Assembly (NCBI RefSeq): GCF_031755915.1
Contig: NC_083382.1
Span: 8,184,001-8,248,000, forward strand
DNA: 64,000 bases
Source: Ziziphus jujuba
Taxonomy: Eukaryota > Streptophyta > Magnoliopsida > Rosales > Rhamnaceae
Reading direction: 5' to 3'
The notes under the pieces were generated by a model. The model ran no database searches. It saw nothing but the letters and a program-made list of their open reading frames with translations, and was not told the DNA's origin. How positions within the stretch are numbered: the stretch's first letter is position 1; every line of letters starts with the position of its first letter. The position numbers and the translations under genes are program-made. Below are positions 13,901 through 26,419 of the stretch, in pieces.

Positions 13901-14089
13901 ATATAAAACTTCTTGTAATTCTAAAACATATCCAATGGTAAGCTTCAACTTGATTGTTACCATGATATCTACCTTTACTCTTGAGCTATCTCCTATATAA
14001 ACATGCTGCTCAAGATTGATTGGCCCCCTTTGGCTTATCATCCCCTGCAATGAATTAGTAACATGAATTGCTGCTCCAGTATCAAACCA
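10987..14089 (-). pseudogene. Copia pol (protease, integrase, RT, RNase H), inactivated
   Basis: Reading 14089 to 10987: aspartic protease site WFDTGAA; GAG-pre-integrase His/Cys motif (WHKHLGHI, CVECVKGK); integrase core with HTDICGPF and FIDDFSRYGH; reverse transcriptase with QIDVRTAFLNGDL and the catalytic LYVDDILLA; RNase H with YSDADYKG, SSTMEAEY and YCDNTAA; C-terminal end FEEHVSRMGLLGS and stop. Lesions: the second integrase Asp is Asn (RSNRGGEF); TAA near 13187 in place of a Gln codon; TAG near 12554; a one-base insertion near 12475; frameshift and stops at 12030-12110; TAG near 11487; a frameshift near 11070. Most stops look like C-to-T or G-to-A changes, typical of ageing methylated transposons. 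Confidence 0.93.
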
Positions 14090-14149
14090 CCAAAGTATTC
14101 ATTGGCACATCAATAATATCGGTCTCAATCATTAAAATATTACCTTCTT

Positions 14150-15705
14150 TTCTTGGTTTCCCTTTAAATGCCAACAATCTATCTTCTTATGTCTAACTTT
14201 ATTGCAGTAGCCATACCTTCCATTAAAGTAGGCTTTCCTTTCTTCTATGTGATGAGCTCCATCCCTATGCCCTTTTGGCTTCATACTAGAAAACTTCTTC
14301 CGATTGGGCTTAAATCCTTGTCCAGACTTGAATCCTTATCTCTTCTTTTGGAAAAACTTCTTGGACTTATCTACCTGATGTGAAACTCTAGCAACAGATC
14401 TTGACCTGCTTAGCTTAATATCATCGTTCTCTTTTACAACAATAGCTGTCAATTCTTTCAAGCTACAACCTTCCTTCTTAGTATTCAAACTAGACCTTAT
14501 ATTATCAAACTGAGATGGAAGACTCTTCATTATAGAATAAGTCAAGAACTCCTCTCCAATGTCCATCTTAAAGTCTCTCAGCTTATTATAATAAGAAGAA
14601 AGTAACATAACATGGTCCCTTACTCCTTTAATTTTATCATACTTAGTATTATTCAAAAGGTCCAAATTGTAACAGTTCAGTCCATCCACATGAGATATTG
14701 TCCGCTTTGGGCCCCATCCGCACGGTTTTAAAAGGTCTCTCAAGGGAAAGGTATCCACAGCCCCTTATAACGCATGCTTCGTTCCCCTTTTCAACCAATG
14801 TGAGATCTCACAATCCACCCCCCTTGGGGTCAATGTCCTAGGTGGCACACCAATCCGGGTATTGGCTCTGATACCAACTGTAACAGCCCAGTCCACCCGC
14901 ATGAGATATTGTTCGCTTTGGGCCCCACCTGCACGGATTTAAAAGCCCTCTCAAGGGAAACGTATCCACAGCCCCTTATAAGGCATGCTTCGTTTTCTTT
15001 TCCAATCGATGTGGGATCTCACAATAAAACTGTAATAGCCCAGACCACCCGCATGCGATATTGTCCGCTTTGGGTCCAGCCCACACGGTTATAAAAGGCC
15101 TCACAAGGGAAAGGTATGCACACCCTCTTATAAGGCATGCTTCGTTCCCTTTTCCAACCAATGTAGGATCTCACAATCTACCCCCCTTGGGGTCCAACGT
15201 CCTCGCTGGCACACCAATCCAAGTATTAGCTCTGATACCAACTATAACAGCCCAGACCACCCGCATGCAATATTGTACGTTTTGGGCCCAGCTCTCACGG
15301 TTTAAAAGGCCTCACAAGGGTAAGATATCCACACCCTCTTATAAGGCATGCTTCGTTTCCTTTTCCAACCGATATGGGATATCACACAAATAATGATGCT
15401 TCTCATTTATATCAAATTTGATAAATTTCTTTCCTATCTCTTCAAGAAGTTCCTTTATAGTTTCCACCTTTGGAATACTTGCATAAATTGATTCATCCAT
15501 ATAATTCTCCATCATCATCATGCAGCACTTATTAAAATGCCTCCAATCCTCATAAAGTTTCCTATCTGCTGCACTACTCTCATCAGTTGGTATCTCTGGT
15601 GGATCTATCTATAAAGTCAAATCCAATTTCATAAAGGTCAAATTCATAACTAAAGTCTTCTTCCATTTCTGATAATTTATCCCATCCAATTTCATCATGG
15701 CAATT
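14150..15705 (-). pseudogene. Copia gag, split by a TRIM array
   Basis: The N-terminal part reads 15705 to 15393, starting MMKLDGINYQKWKKT, as in UBN2-type Copia gag. It is interrupted at 14668-15386 and continues 14667 to about 14340 (NTKYDKIKGVRDHVM, LPSQFDNIRSSL). The nucleocapsid zinc knuckle at about 14190-14240 is degenerate: the first Cys is Tyr and the Gly before the His is Arg (YCNKVRHKKIDC). A stop lies after the first 30 codons (near 15610). Confidence 0.85.
14668..15386 (-). mobile_element. TRIM retrotransposon array with four 145-bp LTRs
   Basis: Flanked by CAAAT at 14663-14667 and 15387-15391. LTRs are at 14668-14812, 14879-15023, 15031-15175 and 15243-15386; on the minus strand each runs TGTGAGATC to CTGTTACA (the last one has TATAAC). 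Between LTR 1-2 and 3-4 lies the whole internal domain, only 66-67 bp: a polypurine tract (minus AAGGGGGGTGGAT) and the initiator-Met primer site (minus TGGTATCAGAGC, at 14865-14876 and 15229-15240). Between LTR 2 and 3 the domain is reduced to 7 bp. There is no coding capacity, as usual for TRIMs. It resembles the widespread angiosperm TRIM type; I do not assign a named family. Confidence 0.9.
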
Positions 15706-16336
15706 ATAGGCAGAACAATCGGGATGCTACTAACTGTGAAAATAGTAAACATAACAAAGTATTTAATATCTATAAAACAATAACTGTTTTCCAGCCTCTC
15801 AAAACAAAATATAAAATCAATATCGCTAAGGTCTTTGTAGCACTAAAGATACCCTTTCGCGGGCCAGGGACAGTCAACCAAATAACCACAATCAAATGCA
15901 TTGAACTGCATCACTGACAGAGTAACTCAGAACCTGCGATTTATGGCATTTAATTAACTTCCACTGCCATTCCAGACGTCATACAAAACAACTAAAACCA
16001 CCGACGGGGTAGCCTAGTTACCCGTATAAACCTTGGTTAATAAGTGGGAGAAATAATATATTGGCAATTTCATTAAATAGATAAATATAAAACATCCCAT
16101 CCACTATGCCACTATATATTATATTGGTACACATAATGCAGATAAAATAAATCTCACGATAGGTGAGCACCTAAAACTCCACATTACTATACCAACTAGG
16201 CACAAAGCCTCTTTAGGGTAAGCTAACACAATCCAAATTTTCAAGCATAGATATTAAATTTAATTCCAGAAATAAAATAATTAAACAAATAAATAAATAA
16301 ATAATTAACAAATAAATAAATAAATAAATTCTAACA
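15706..16336 (-). other. 5' leader and presumed 5' LTR of the Copia element
   Basis: This should hold the 5' LTR because the element ends at 16336 with CTAACA and the TTTAC duplication. I do not see similarity to the left LTR at 6988-7492, nor a clear primer-binding site. The outer end is rich in AAAT repeats (16280-16330). Either the LTR has been replaced or rearranged, or the left LTR limits are wrong. Confidence 0.45.
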
Positions 16337-16341
16337 TTTAC

Positions 16342-17730
16342 TAGCCAAGATTTTTAGTAGCAGCGACATCAATTAAGATAAGAAAGTTCTGAAATAGAGT
16401 ATGGAGGACTTTAGTTATGGATATGATCGATTGAGTAAATATGGAAACTTAGTGCCTGGACTTTTAAAAATAGTAGATATATTGATTTTCCTTGTAAGTA
16501 GAGAACTATTCATTCTGGCCATTACAAATTTATTCAGAAAGTGTGTTTCCTTTGTTAATACGTATTAACTCATAAATTAGAAGAGGCACTTCATGAAAAT
16601 GAAGTTAACTTGTTTTTCTTTTTATTTAAAACTTACTTCGACTTTGAGGCACAAACATGCTCCACCAAATTTGATCACAACATATTTTTTTTATTTGTGG
16701 ATGGAGAAAATTTTTAATTGGGGTTCTCAAAAATCAGGAATATCCTTTAATTTCCAAATTATATGTAATAATACAACAAACTAGTTTTTTTTTTTTTTAA
16801 TTATGTTCATGAAACAAAAATAGAAGGCTATCAAACATTACAGGGGATATGCAAGGCCGAAAAACGAGTCCGTGCAGATAATACCATTTTCTGCAAATTA
16901 TTTGAAAATTGAAAATGAAACTTCATTAGCTTGAATAACGTTGGTGGATAGGGAAAAGGAAAGAAAAAATGGATGGGAAGATGCCAATCCTAGTGTTAGA
17001 AGATTTACGTGAAGTACAAAGATTGTCTCTTACAAATAATAATAATAATAAATGTTAATATTATTTGCAAAGGTGAAATTGGCCCAATTACAAACAATAA
17101 TACTAAAGTGATCATTAAATTGTTCACTAAATAATATGATGAATGATATGGTAATATTTAATTGATTTTTTTCTTAATTCACTTATGATCCATTTTTTAT
17201 TACATAATATGTCAACCAATTATATAGTAACACGTTATTATGCAACATCGTTTGATAAATAGTTTTAGTAAACAGTTTCTAACATATGTAGCATTACTGA
17301 TGCAAAAATATCTTTTAGGAAAATCAGTTAAACCTAAAATTAATATTTAATATGGTTGAGGTATGATCACTTAGAGTGAACATAAAACGTAGATTGCTAA
17401 ATTAGTAATTCATCTTATTCAAGGAGTTAAATATAATTCAAGGGACAAGCCAGATTGAGATCACAAACTCAAATAGGAGAAAAATTATTACAACACAATA
17501 TGATAAAAAAAAATTATGCTATAATCATGACCAGTAACAAAAAAATTTTAAAACTAGTGAATAATTTTGGGATGTTGGATTACATTGAATTGGATTGGAC
17601 TATTTTAAATTTGAATTCAATGTAATAGAGTCCAGTATTCCTTGTAGTCCAACATCTTAGGAATGCCAAAAACAACACATTTATACTAATGGTTGTAGTA
17701 GACGTGCAACATATATTTTGGTGACAAATT
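16342..17730. other. Intergenic, start is the continuation of segmental copy 1
   Basis: 16342-16560 continues segmental copy 1 (compare 62985-63100: AGCGACATCAATTAAGATAAGAAAGTT in two readings) and is also related to 1140-1330. The rest is AT-rich with a poly-T run near 16786 and short AAT repeats near 17037; I see no gene. Confidence 0.6.
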
Positions 17731-18336
<606 letters not shown>

Positions 18337-21300
18337 TTCTATATGATTCTTCCCTTCTTTTTTTTTTTTTTTTTTTTTTTCCTACCACCTTTTCAACCGT
18401 GTAATGTCTCCACTGGTTTGGTTCTATTTATACACACATTGGAAGGAGATGAAGACGGGCAAGTTGCACGCCAATGAGATCACATGTGTCAAATTGAAGC
18501 GGGCTTTTCTTACATTGGTCCACCCATGTGGTTAATTTATTTATTAAATTAATAATTTTGTTTTTATTTTTTGGTCGAAATATAAATTAATATATAGTTC
18601 GGCTTTTTACTTTTATAAATTATAGCCGGCTGTTGCTGATGAATAACATATAAATTAACAATAGTACAACAGGATAAAAAATTTCATCAAAATTCTAAAT
18701 CAAATGACATGGCATATGATACATTATTTATTATTGGATGTAAATTAATAATATTTTATTATTATGAAAGATAAAAACTAATAAAAAAATAATTCAATAG
18801 TGATCAAAATTTTAATTTATAAATTTCGTGAGTACAAAATTATCCATAAATTAATAGTCCAACCATTGCTTAATTTACATGGATTTTTTCAGATTAGAAA
18901 ATTAAAAAAAATTAAATAGAATCAATTTATACTTGCCATATCGATATGTATTTAATTATCAATTAACGTTAATAATAATAAATAGCAATTTTTTTAAAAT
19001 GCTATGTGTTATATATGCATAGTTAATGTCAACTAGGAGTCAACCTTTTTGTTGGTGAATAATTACGAGGCAATCTTGTTCTGAATTAACGAGTTAATTT
19101 CATCTTCGATATTATAAATAGACATACTGTCTTTTTGACTAACGAATCTCTTTTGGAGATCATTTTATTCTAATTACAAATTAATTTTTTTTTAAAATAG
19201 TAACTTCACCAAATTATAAATATATGTTACTCATTCAAAATCATTTGTATATAATACAAGAAATAGTTTATAACATTGAATCATGTTATGATCAAAATTT
19301 TCATTGAGCAAATATGTCAAATAATATAATTTTTTTGATAAATGAAATAATATAATCAATAAAGTCTTTTCTTTTTAAAAATTGTTTAGCAAAAGGTAGG
19401 ATTCGTTAGAAAAATAAATAAAAAATTGTTTAGCAAAAGGTAGGATTCGTTAGAAAAATAAATATTGATAATTACTGATGATGAAAAAAATACCATATAT
19501 AGCCTGTGGTCGTTTCCTTAACACACCATATATTGTATACGTGTTTTTGGGTCTTTATAGATAAGCAAATATCACTTATTTGTGGAGGACCGACCAGAAA
19601 CCAAAAAAAAAAAAAAATCGTTTATATTCATTGTTCCATGTTATCTTTTTATGGTTGGTTCAATTAAAATTTTTATATTTCAAAAATTTAATTTATTAAA
19701 AATTAAACAAAGTTTTTTTTTTTTTTGGTTTTTTTTTTTTATTATCATTTTCCCGTCATCTCCGATGCAAGTCCAACAAGAGAGAATGACTTGTATTTTT
19801 TTTAAATTTTTTTCCCATTTCTACTGCCCAATACGAAAGTTTGTTGGGAGCAAAGAAGAAAGGATCCAAACTTCTGCTACCGAGCACTTCTCTTCTATTA
19901 GGTCCGCCCATGATGATTGGAATCCGCTCCCCCTCCCCAATCATGATGATTCCATATTTAGGTTAAAAAAACCCCCCAAAAAAAAAAAAAAGATTATGCA
20001 TTAGTCAATATTGACTTACTTTTGGTAATGAAACAATAGTTGACTTTTATCTCATAAAGTTATGGGGAAAATATCATATACATATGTAATATTAGGATAA
20101 ATTTAGAGTAATTAATTTTTTTATTAAAATTTTAGTATTTATGATTTGATAATTTTTAAATAATTTATCTAAAACAATATAAATTTAATACTATTAAAAA
20201 ATTATCACATAATTAATTATCAAAATTTTGATAAAAAAATTTAGTATCTATAGTATTGTTTATAATATTATATTGTTTGCAATTCTATTTTAGACAATTT
20301 CATTAGGATTTTTTATTTTTTATTTTTTAGTTATATTGAAGATAGAGAGAATTGAATCATTGTCAAAAAAAAAAAAAAAATGACTTAGCAGTGGAATATG
20401 AAAGCCCTTTAATGTTCGATTTTCAAAAGGTCCACAAGTGGAACAGTGGAAGGGGGAGGGGGATGAATGTGCCCCTTAAGCTCATTTGGGTCCACCATGA
20501 TGATTCCACTGCCACTCGTAAGTCCCAACCTCATGCTTTCCATAATTAGATCGGCATTTATTAGTCCTTGAGTTTAGAAAAAAAATAGTATGCATTTAGT
20601 CAATTGTTGACTTACTTTCGTATAGAGTTATACAGTAACAACATTCCAATTTTTCATATAATAAAAAAAATTTTAAACATGAAAAGTAAAATTTTTAAAA
20701 TTTTTTCAATAATATTATATTTTTTATTTTTATTTTTTTAATAAATATTTATTATTATATTTATTTTATTTTTTATTTTTAACAATAAATATTTTTAAAA
20801 TATATTAATATAATATAATAATTTTAAAATTTTATAAATATTAAATAATATTAATATAATATTAAAAATAAAAATATTTCTGGTCTTTTAAATTTGAAAA
20901 ATCAAATTTATTTTATATTTTAAAAAACCAAAATATAGAACATGTTGGAATTTATTTTTAAAAATTAATTTTTCAAAATAAAAAATTTATAATAGATTAA
21001 GAACTTTTAGAATGCTCTAAATATCATTATCCCCTTTATTTTGAATTTTTCTTTTTTGTTTTCTATTTTAGAAAATTTCATCATAGCTTTCATCAAATGT
21101 TTTTTTGTCTTTTTTTTTTTTTTTTTTGGGGAATAAAGAGCCCTCATGAAGTTGGTGAGAATAATAATCATCGTAAATTTGTTTTAGAATTCGAAGAACA
21201 AAAAACCTGTTAAAATAAGTCGTATCAACCACGTGCACGATGTAAAGTTGGTTACCAGAAAAAATCAGGATGTAAAGTTTGGTGGCTATGGTTTAGTTTG

Positions 21301-22389
21301 GCAAGTCTCCACAGACTCCACTATAGGCAGGACAATATTAAATAAAATCAATGGACCTTTTGGGACAATATTCAAGTAGTTCCCTTCACAATCCTCAATG
21401 CAAAATATATATAGAAATTTAAAAAATATATATACACGGAAAATTTCGTTCCCAAAGCAAATGCTAGCAGCTTTAGTGGCTTCGTCAGTCCATTTTAGGA
21501 TCTACCATTTTAACTAGAATACAATTAAATTTGAGTATTTTAAATTTAATTTATTATAAATGGGTATAACTTTTTAATAGTTCAATCTAATATTGTCTTG
21601 TTTGGCAATTTAATCGATCCAAACAGTTATGAAGGAATCATTTTTCTCTATAAAAAATGCTTTTTCTAGATGTCACTAAATAAACTTAGACAAAGAGTAT
21701 TTTCATTTTTATTTACCATATTTGTATTGCAAAAGAAGTTTACTATTTTTAGGTCTAAAGAATAACTATCCCTTAAGTTTGGATAAGGAATAAATATTCC
21801 TTAAAATAGGAGAATGATTAATACCTAAAAAAATACGTATTCCAATTCCACTGCTCGGTATAGATAGTTATTCGGTTTCTTCCCCTAATTCCACCTACAA
21901 AATATACCCTTAGGATTTTAGGAATCACTTTCAAATACACTGTTATTTTGAAAGTCCTAATTGAGGGCAATCTAGGCTGCAAATTCAGGAACCATTTCGA
22001 GTTCAACATGTGAACAAACGGTACATCTTTACACTAATTACAAATTAACTTTTTCCCCCATAAGGAAAAAAAAAAAAATCTTTAAAACAGAGGAAAAAAA
22101 ACAAAACAGAAGAAGAAGAAGAAGAAGAAGAATAAGAAGGTGACATTTGCTATTTTTGTTGCGTTCATCAATACGATTAGTTAAATTTTTTTAGAGATTT
22201 TGAAATTATTAAAGCTACACATATTGGTTTTTTATTTGTTATTTGTTACTTTATTTTTTTACTTTAAATGCTAGCTAGATATTATATAAGCTACAAATTT
22301 AAAGGATTTCAAAAAAAAAAAAGTGACCAACAAACAAAATACACCAAATCAAACACATCAGCCGTCTCTCTTGAAGGAAGAAAGTCGTT
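18337..22389. other. AT-rich intergenic DNA, no gene seen
   Basis: Poly-T or poly-A runs lie near 18358, 19713, 19978, 20370 and 21114. A tandem duplication lies at 19377-19463. A diverged direct repeat pairs 19905-20050 with 20495-20625 (ATGATGATTCCA ... GCATT(T)AGTCAAT ... TTGACTTAC). A GAA repeat lies at 22109-22135. About 21640-22010 has the look of a degenerate MITE, but I cannot define its ends. Short open frames here have no family signature and low-complexity composition. Confidence 0.55.
19377..19463. repeat. Tandem duplication of about 43 bp
   Basis: Two copies of AATTGTTTAGCAAAAGGTAG followed by GATTCGTTAGAAAAATAAAT stand head to tail with no visible differences beyond one A. The duplication is recent and has no gene context. 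Confidence 0.9.
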
Positions 22390-23590
22390 TTACTAATTTA
22401 GCAAGGAAAGTTCTGAGATAGGGTGCAGGGAACTATAATGACATGACCAATCGAGATAAAATGTAACAAATTCGGTCTATTACCGATTGAAAAGTGTGGG
22501 TCATCGACCAATCGAGAATAAATGAAACAATTAGGCCTGTTAGCCATTGAAAAGAGTGGGCCATTGAAACCATTGAAAAGAGTGGGTATAATGATTTCCC
22601 CTGCAAGTAGGAAACTTTGTCTTCATGAAGTTTTGTGGAACAAGCATGAAGAAAGCTTTGCCTTCATGAAGTTTGTGGAACAAGCATGAAGAAAGCTTTG
22701 CCTTCATGAAGTTTGTGGAACAAGCATGATTCACCAACTTTAAACCTAGTTTTTTTTTAATTTTTTTTATTATTCTTTATTTTTTTGTTTTTATTATCGT
22801 TATTAGTAGTATTACTATTTTTACTATTAGATTGAGACCAGGTCTTTATCTTGGGTTTTATATCATGAAGTTTTGTGGAACAAGCATGATTCACCAACTT
22901 TAAACCTAGTTTTTTTTTTTTATTATTCTTTATTTTTTTGTTTTTATTATCGTTATTAGTATTATTATTATTTTTACTATTAGATTGAGACCAGGTCTTT
23001 ATCTTGGGTTTCTTATAAAACAGTAATATCAAGTAATTTCCTAAAACTATTTGTTTTTGTAAATATGCTCATGGAAAAGAGTAATATAATCTAGTCAAAT
23101 ATTACAAAGGAAGCACATGCTGAAAACAGAGTGCTTGAAGGTAAAACCCCTTTGTAAGTTCTTTGAAATTCAATTCCACCCGAATCTCTCTTCATGTTGG
23201 CTGCAAATTAATTTCAAAATTGTAAAGAAAAAAAAATTCATGCCTGTAGGACCCCATATATATATATATATCAATAACAAATTTATGATTTTATTATGAT
23301 CAAGTGAGGAAATACTACTCTTCATTCTTTTTTTTGGTTTTTGTTTTTGTTTTGTTAATACACTAATTCATTAGTCATGTTAAAGATAATGAACTGTTGG
23401 TCCACGTCAGCTAAAAACTTTTAATTTTTTAGCTTGCCTTGTCAACATTAAGAGACAATGAACTGTTGGTCATATCAGCTAAAGACCTTTTAACTTTTTA
23501 GCTTGTCTTGTCAGCATTCAGTTAAACTTCCCCTATCATTGTCAACTTCTTTTGTTTAAGCTTTGTTAAAATGGTTGTAAGTTATGTATT
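22390..23590. repeat. Third copy of the WAK 3' flank
   Basis: Shares with 1180-1860 and 56340-56880 a series of ordered blocks: AGTTCTGAGATAGG, GAGATAAAATG, TTTCCCCTGCAAGTAGGAAACT, GATTGAGACCAGG, CTGAAAACAGAGTGCTTG and TTGTCAGCATTCAG. It lies on the 3' side of WAK-2, as the other copies do for WAK-1 and WAK-4, so a WAK gene and its 3' flank were duplicated together. It is separated from WAK-2 by the solo LTR at 23595. Confidence 0.7.
22600..23010. repeat. Nested tandem repeats in the WAK-2 3' flank
   Basis: A unit of about 52 bp (TTCATGAAGTTTGTGGAACA, AGCATGAAGAAAGCTTTGCC) occurs two and a half times at 22617-22730. A larger unit of about 135 bp (GATTCACCAACTTTAAACC ... GATTGAGACCAGGTCTTTAT) then occurs twice, at about 22725-22860 and 22865-23010. 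Only one unit is present in the homologous flanks. Confidence 0.85.
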
Positions 23591-23594
23591 TCCC

Positions 23595-25046
23595 TGTAAC
23601 ACCTTGTTCCAAAGTGCATTGAAATTTTTTTCACGTTGGTTAAAAGTAATCGAGTTTGACCGTCATTGACCAAAAATGGATAAATTTTGACTTTTTGTTC
23701 TAGATAGAATTTTGCATTGACCGAGACACCGTTGCGAAGTATGTTTCATCCCAAGTTTGTAGACGATAGCATGTCGAAAGCAGAACTACCGTTTGAAAGT
23801 TATGAGCAAAACAAGTTGCAGTTTGAATTGTCCGAAGGTATCAGATTTGACTTTTTCTTTTTATAAATTTTATCTTTGATTCATGTATGGTTATAAAGTA
23901 TTCATCGATACAAATTTATAGACTAGTAGCACGCCTAAGTTGGATATTTGGTTAGAAAGTTACGGACTTACAAAGTTTTTCTGAGACATCGTTTAATGTG
24001 CATTGATCTGTGTGCATAGTGTCCATTAACATTGTGCCACGTGTCATATTTTTGCCTAACTCATGAGTGCACAGTGGCACCCATGGGCATTTTGATTGGG
24101 CGAGAAAGGGAGAAAAGGAAGAGAGAGGAGAAGAAAGAGGAGAGAGAACGAGGAACCGGCCTTACACTGTTCACCATTTTCTAGCCACCACCGTGCAACA
24201 CGCACTGGACCATCGTGAAGCCAACCTGAAAACCGACCGGCCACCCAAAATGCATGGCCAGATCACCGGTGATGTGCCCAGCTGAAGCCTTTTTCGTCAA
24301 TGGTGCCATTTCCTTCCACCACCGATTCTTCCAATCCAGCCACCCATTTTTGACACCGCTGGTCCCATTGGCTTACCCATCCTCCGATCTGCCTCCCCAC
24401 CAAAAATCACAACCATTGGCCACCGAAGGCACCACCAAAGGTGAGATTCTCCGGTGGGCACAGCGGTTCTCCATGAAACCTCATTGCGACGAGTTCTCGG
24501 TGATCCTACCTACCATTATCCGCTAATTTGACCTTCTTGAATCCAAATCCGAGGTCGGTTTCCTTCCATTCTTGACGGATTGTGAGATCCAAGGACATTA
24601 AGTCTGAGAGCTTTTCGGCGAGATTCCAACCACCACAAATCCGATCTCCGAAAGGTAAGACTTAATTCTTAATTCTTGCATTGTAAGCTTCATTTCGGTA
24701 TATCATTTGTGAATTTTAGATATCGTTTGTGATGGCTTCTCTGGTTACCGTGTATAATTTATCAGATTAAAATATTAATTTAATTGGTTTTATGTAATGT
24801 TGATATTTTAAGGGTACGTGTGAGTTGTGGGTTGAGGATCTTGATTGATACATGTGCTCGAGGTGAGTGATCCACCTTTAAATTTATTTTGGGGCTTTAA
24901 ATTATATATATATATATATATTGTGATAATTTAAAAAAATACGTAAATTGTTTTTGATATTTAAGAGAAATTGATCTTTAAAATTTATAATGCCAATTTA
25001 TGATTAATCAATATATGTAATGCTACCGAATTATATTTTGGGGTTG

Positions 25047-25107
<61 letters not shown>

Positions 25108-25900
25108 TGTTAATTGAATTTCTGAAAAATGTGTTATGTATGTTTAATATTTAAGAATTTATTATTTAAATTTATAATGATGATTTATGTTGAAAAATTG
25201 TATTTTGGGTTTTCAAAGAAATTAAGTTTTAGAATTATTGTTTTAAATTATTGTTAAATTTATCATGAATTTATGATGCCAAAAGTTATTTGATTTAAGC
25301 ATATATGGCATGGAATTCATATATTTGGTTTTAAAGAAGTTATGGATTTAAATTATTGTCAACTATTGTTAAATTTTTATTGTTTAATTTATCGCCTATA
25401 ATAAATGTATTTATGTGGATTTAAGCAAAAGTAAAATTTATGTGATTTTGATACAAATTGATTTTAAGGTTTTGAGAAAAATAATTGTATTAAAATATTG
25501 AATTCATAATTTGTATTTATGCATTTGATTATTTATAGATATGGTTTTTATGGTGTTAAAAAAAAAATTTGTATATTTATATTGATGGATTTTCATTCAT
25601 GGGTTTTAAGTGATGAATTACGATGATGGTTTAAAGGAAATGTGGATTTATGGATTTGAAAAGAGATATTTAATCCCTGTATTTTTTGATGGAAGTGTTG
25701 AAATTATGGATTTAAATTGTAGTGAGGTGGAAGGAATAAGGTGTTGTTATTAGAAGTGTGCTTTTGTACAGAGAATTTTATGGTAAATCCAACATTTAGA
25801 GGAGATGCTTGCGGATTTTCTATTGGAAGATCCAATAGGGTTTTCTTGGGATCAAGATTTATCTAGGATTTCGATAAGGGATCTTGGATGGGTTATGACA
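23595..25900 (+). mobile_element. Solo LTR, diverged relative of the large-LTR Gypsy family
   Basis: Starts TGTAACACCTTGTTCC and ends GGATGGGTTATGACA, matching in order the LTR at 36179: the tract AAGTTATGAGCAAAACAAGTT, the ACGTG-containing box (CCACGTGTC, 24039), the pyrimidine/GC-rich core and the terminal block (GGAGATGC ... GGATTTTC ... TGGGATCAAG). No internal region or second LTR. I see no clear target duplication (TTCCC left, TCTCA right), consistent with age. A long TA tract lies at 25051-25105. Confidence 0.82.
25051..25105. repeat. (TA)n microsatellite inside the solo LTR
   Basis: About 27 TA units, with a shorter TA run near 24905 in the same LTR. Other LTRs of the family have no tract at this place. 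Confidence 0.9.
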
Positions 25901-26419
25901 TCTCAGATTCTCTTTTTTTGTAAATCAGTGATTCTTTCCTCTTCCATATAAGCTAAGAGCTAAGCTGTTCTCCGATTTCAATTTATTCAAGAACATATAT
26001 CAATTGCCTTGATGATTGTGTCAATTGAATTATCAACTAGCGATCTCTTCAAGAGTTTCAATTGGTGCTAAATTTAAAAAGAGGAAAGAATTAAATAGGA
26101 TCGTGTCAAACAACCCAAACAACAATTCAACACATATATAAATGAAAATGGGGATACCAAGGGTTGAACACAAAATTACCAAGGCTTTGATAACTTTGTT
26201 AAATCACTATAATTATTTCAAAAGCTATAGGTGATAGGAAGCCGTTCAACAATAATATCAAGCTTGTTTTTGAATACCCTAATGATAATTACATGTCTAC
26301 CGATAGGCTTATGCCTTGTGTTAGAAATAGATGGCAAATACTAGTTACCCTTTTCTAACTCTGTACTAAAGTAACCATATTAAAAATGATACAAAAGATA
26401 ATGAAATGAAGATTTACCC
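25901..26419. other. Intergenic between the solo LTR and WAK-2
   Basis: AT-rich; no gene, RNA or repeat recognised. It would hold the 3' untranslated region of WAK-2 if that gene were transcribed. Confidence 0.5.

Larger units (their letters stand above)
6988..16336 (-). mobile_element. Ty1/Copia LTR retrotransposon, degenerate, with two nested insertions
   Basis: The element lies between 5-bp target duplications TTTAC (6983-6987 and 16337-16341). Its outer ends are TGTTAGAATTT and AAATTCTAACA. The matching place in segmental copy 2 (about 62990) is empty. Coding order on the minus strand is gag, protease, integrase, reverse transcriptase, RNase H, which is the Copia order. A solo LTR (7688-10631) sits in the 3' untranslated part and a TRIM array (14668-15386) in gag. 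Without these the element is about 5.7 kb, normal for Copia. Several stops and frameshifts make it non-autonomous now. Confidence 0.92.

Noticed and set aside
14668..15386. Assignment to the Cassandra TRIM family with 5S RNA promoter
   Set aside because: The LTR ends and TRIM layout are similar to common plant TRIMs, but I could not find the 5S rRNA-like internal promoter that defines Cassandra.
14976..15393. Open frames over the TRIM region
   Set aside because: TRIM LTR sequence without coding function; the apparent similarity among these frames is the LTR repeat itself.
19582..20004. 140-codon plus-strand frame
   Set aside because: Made largely of poly-T and poly-A translation (Phe and Lys runs); no family resemblance or start context.
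21640..22010. Possible MITE
   Set aside because: Character of the sequence suggests one, but I found no terminal inverted repeat or target duplication.
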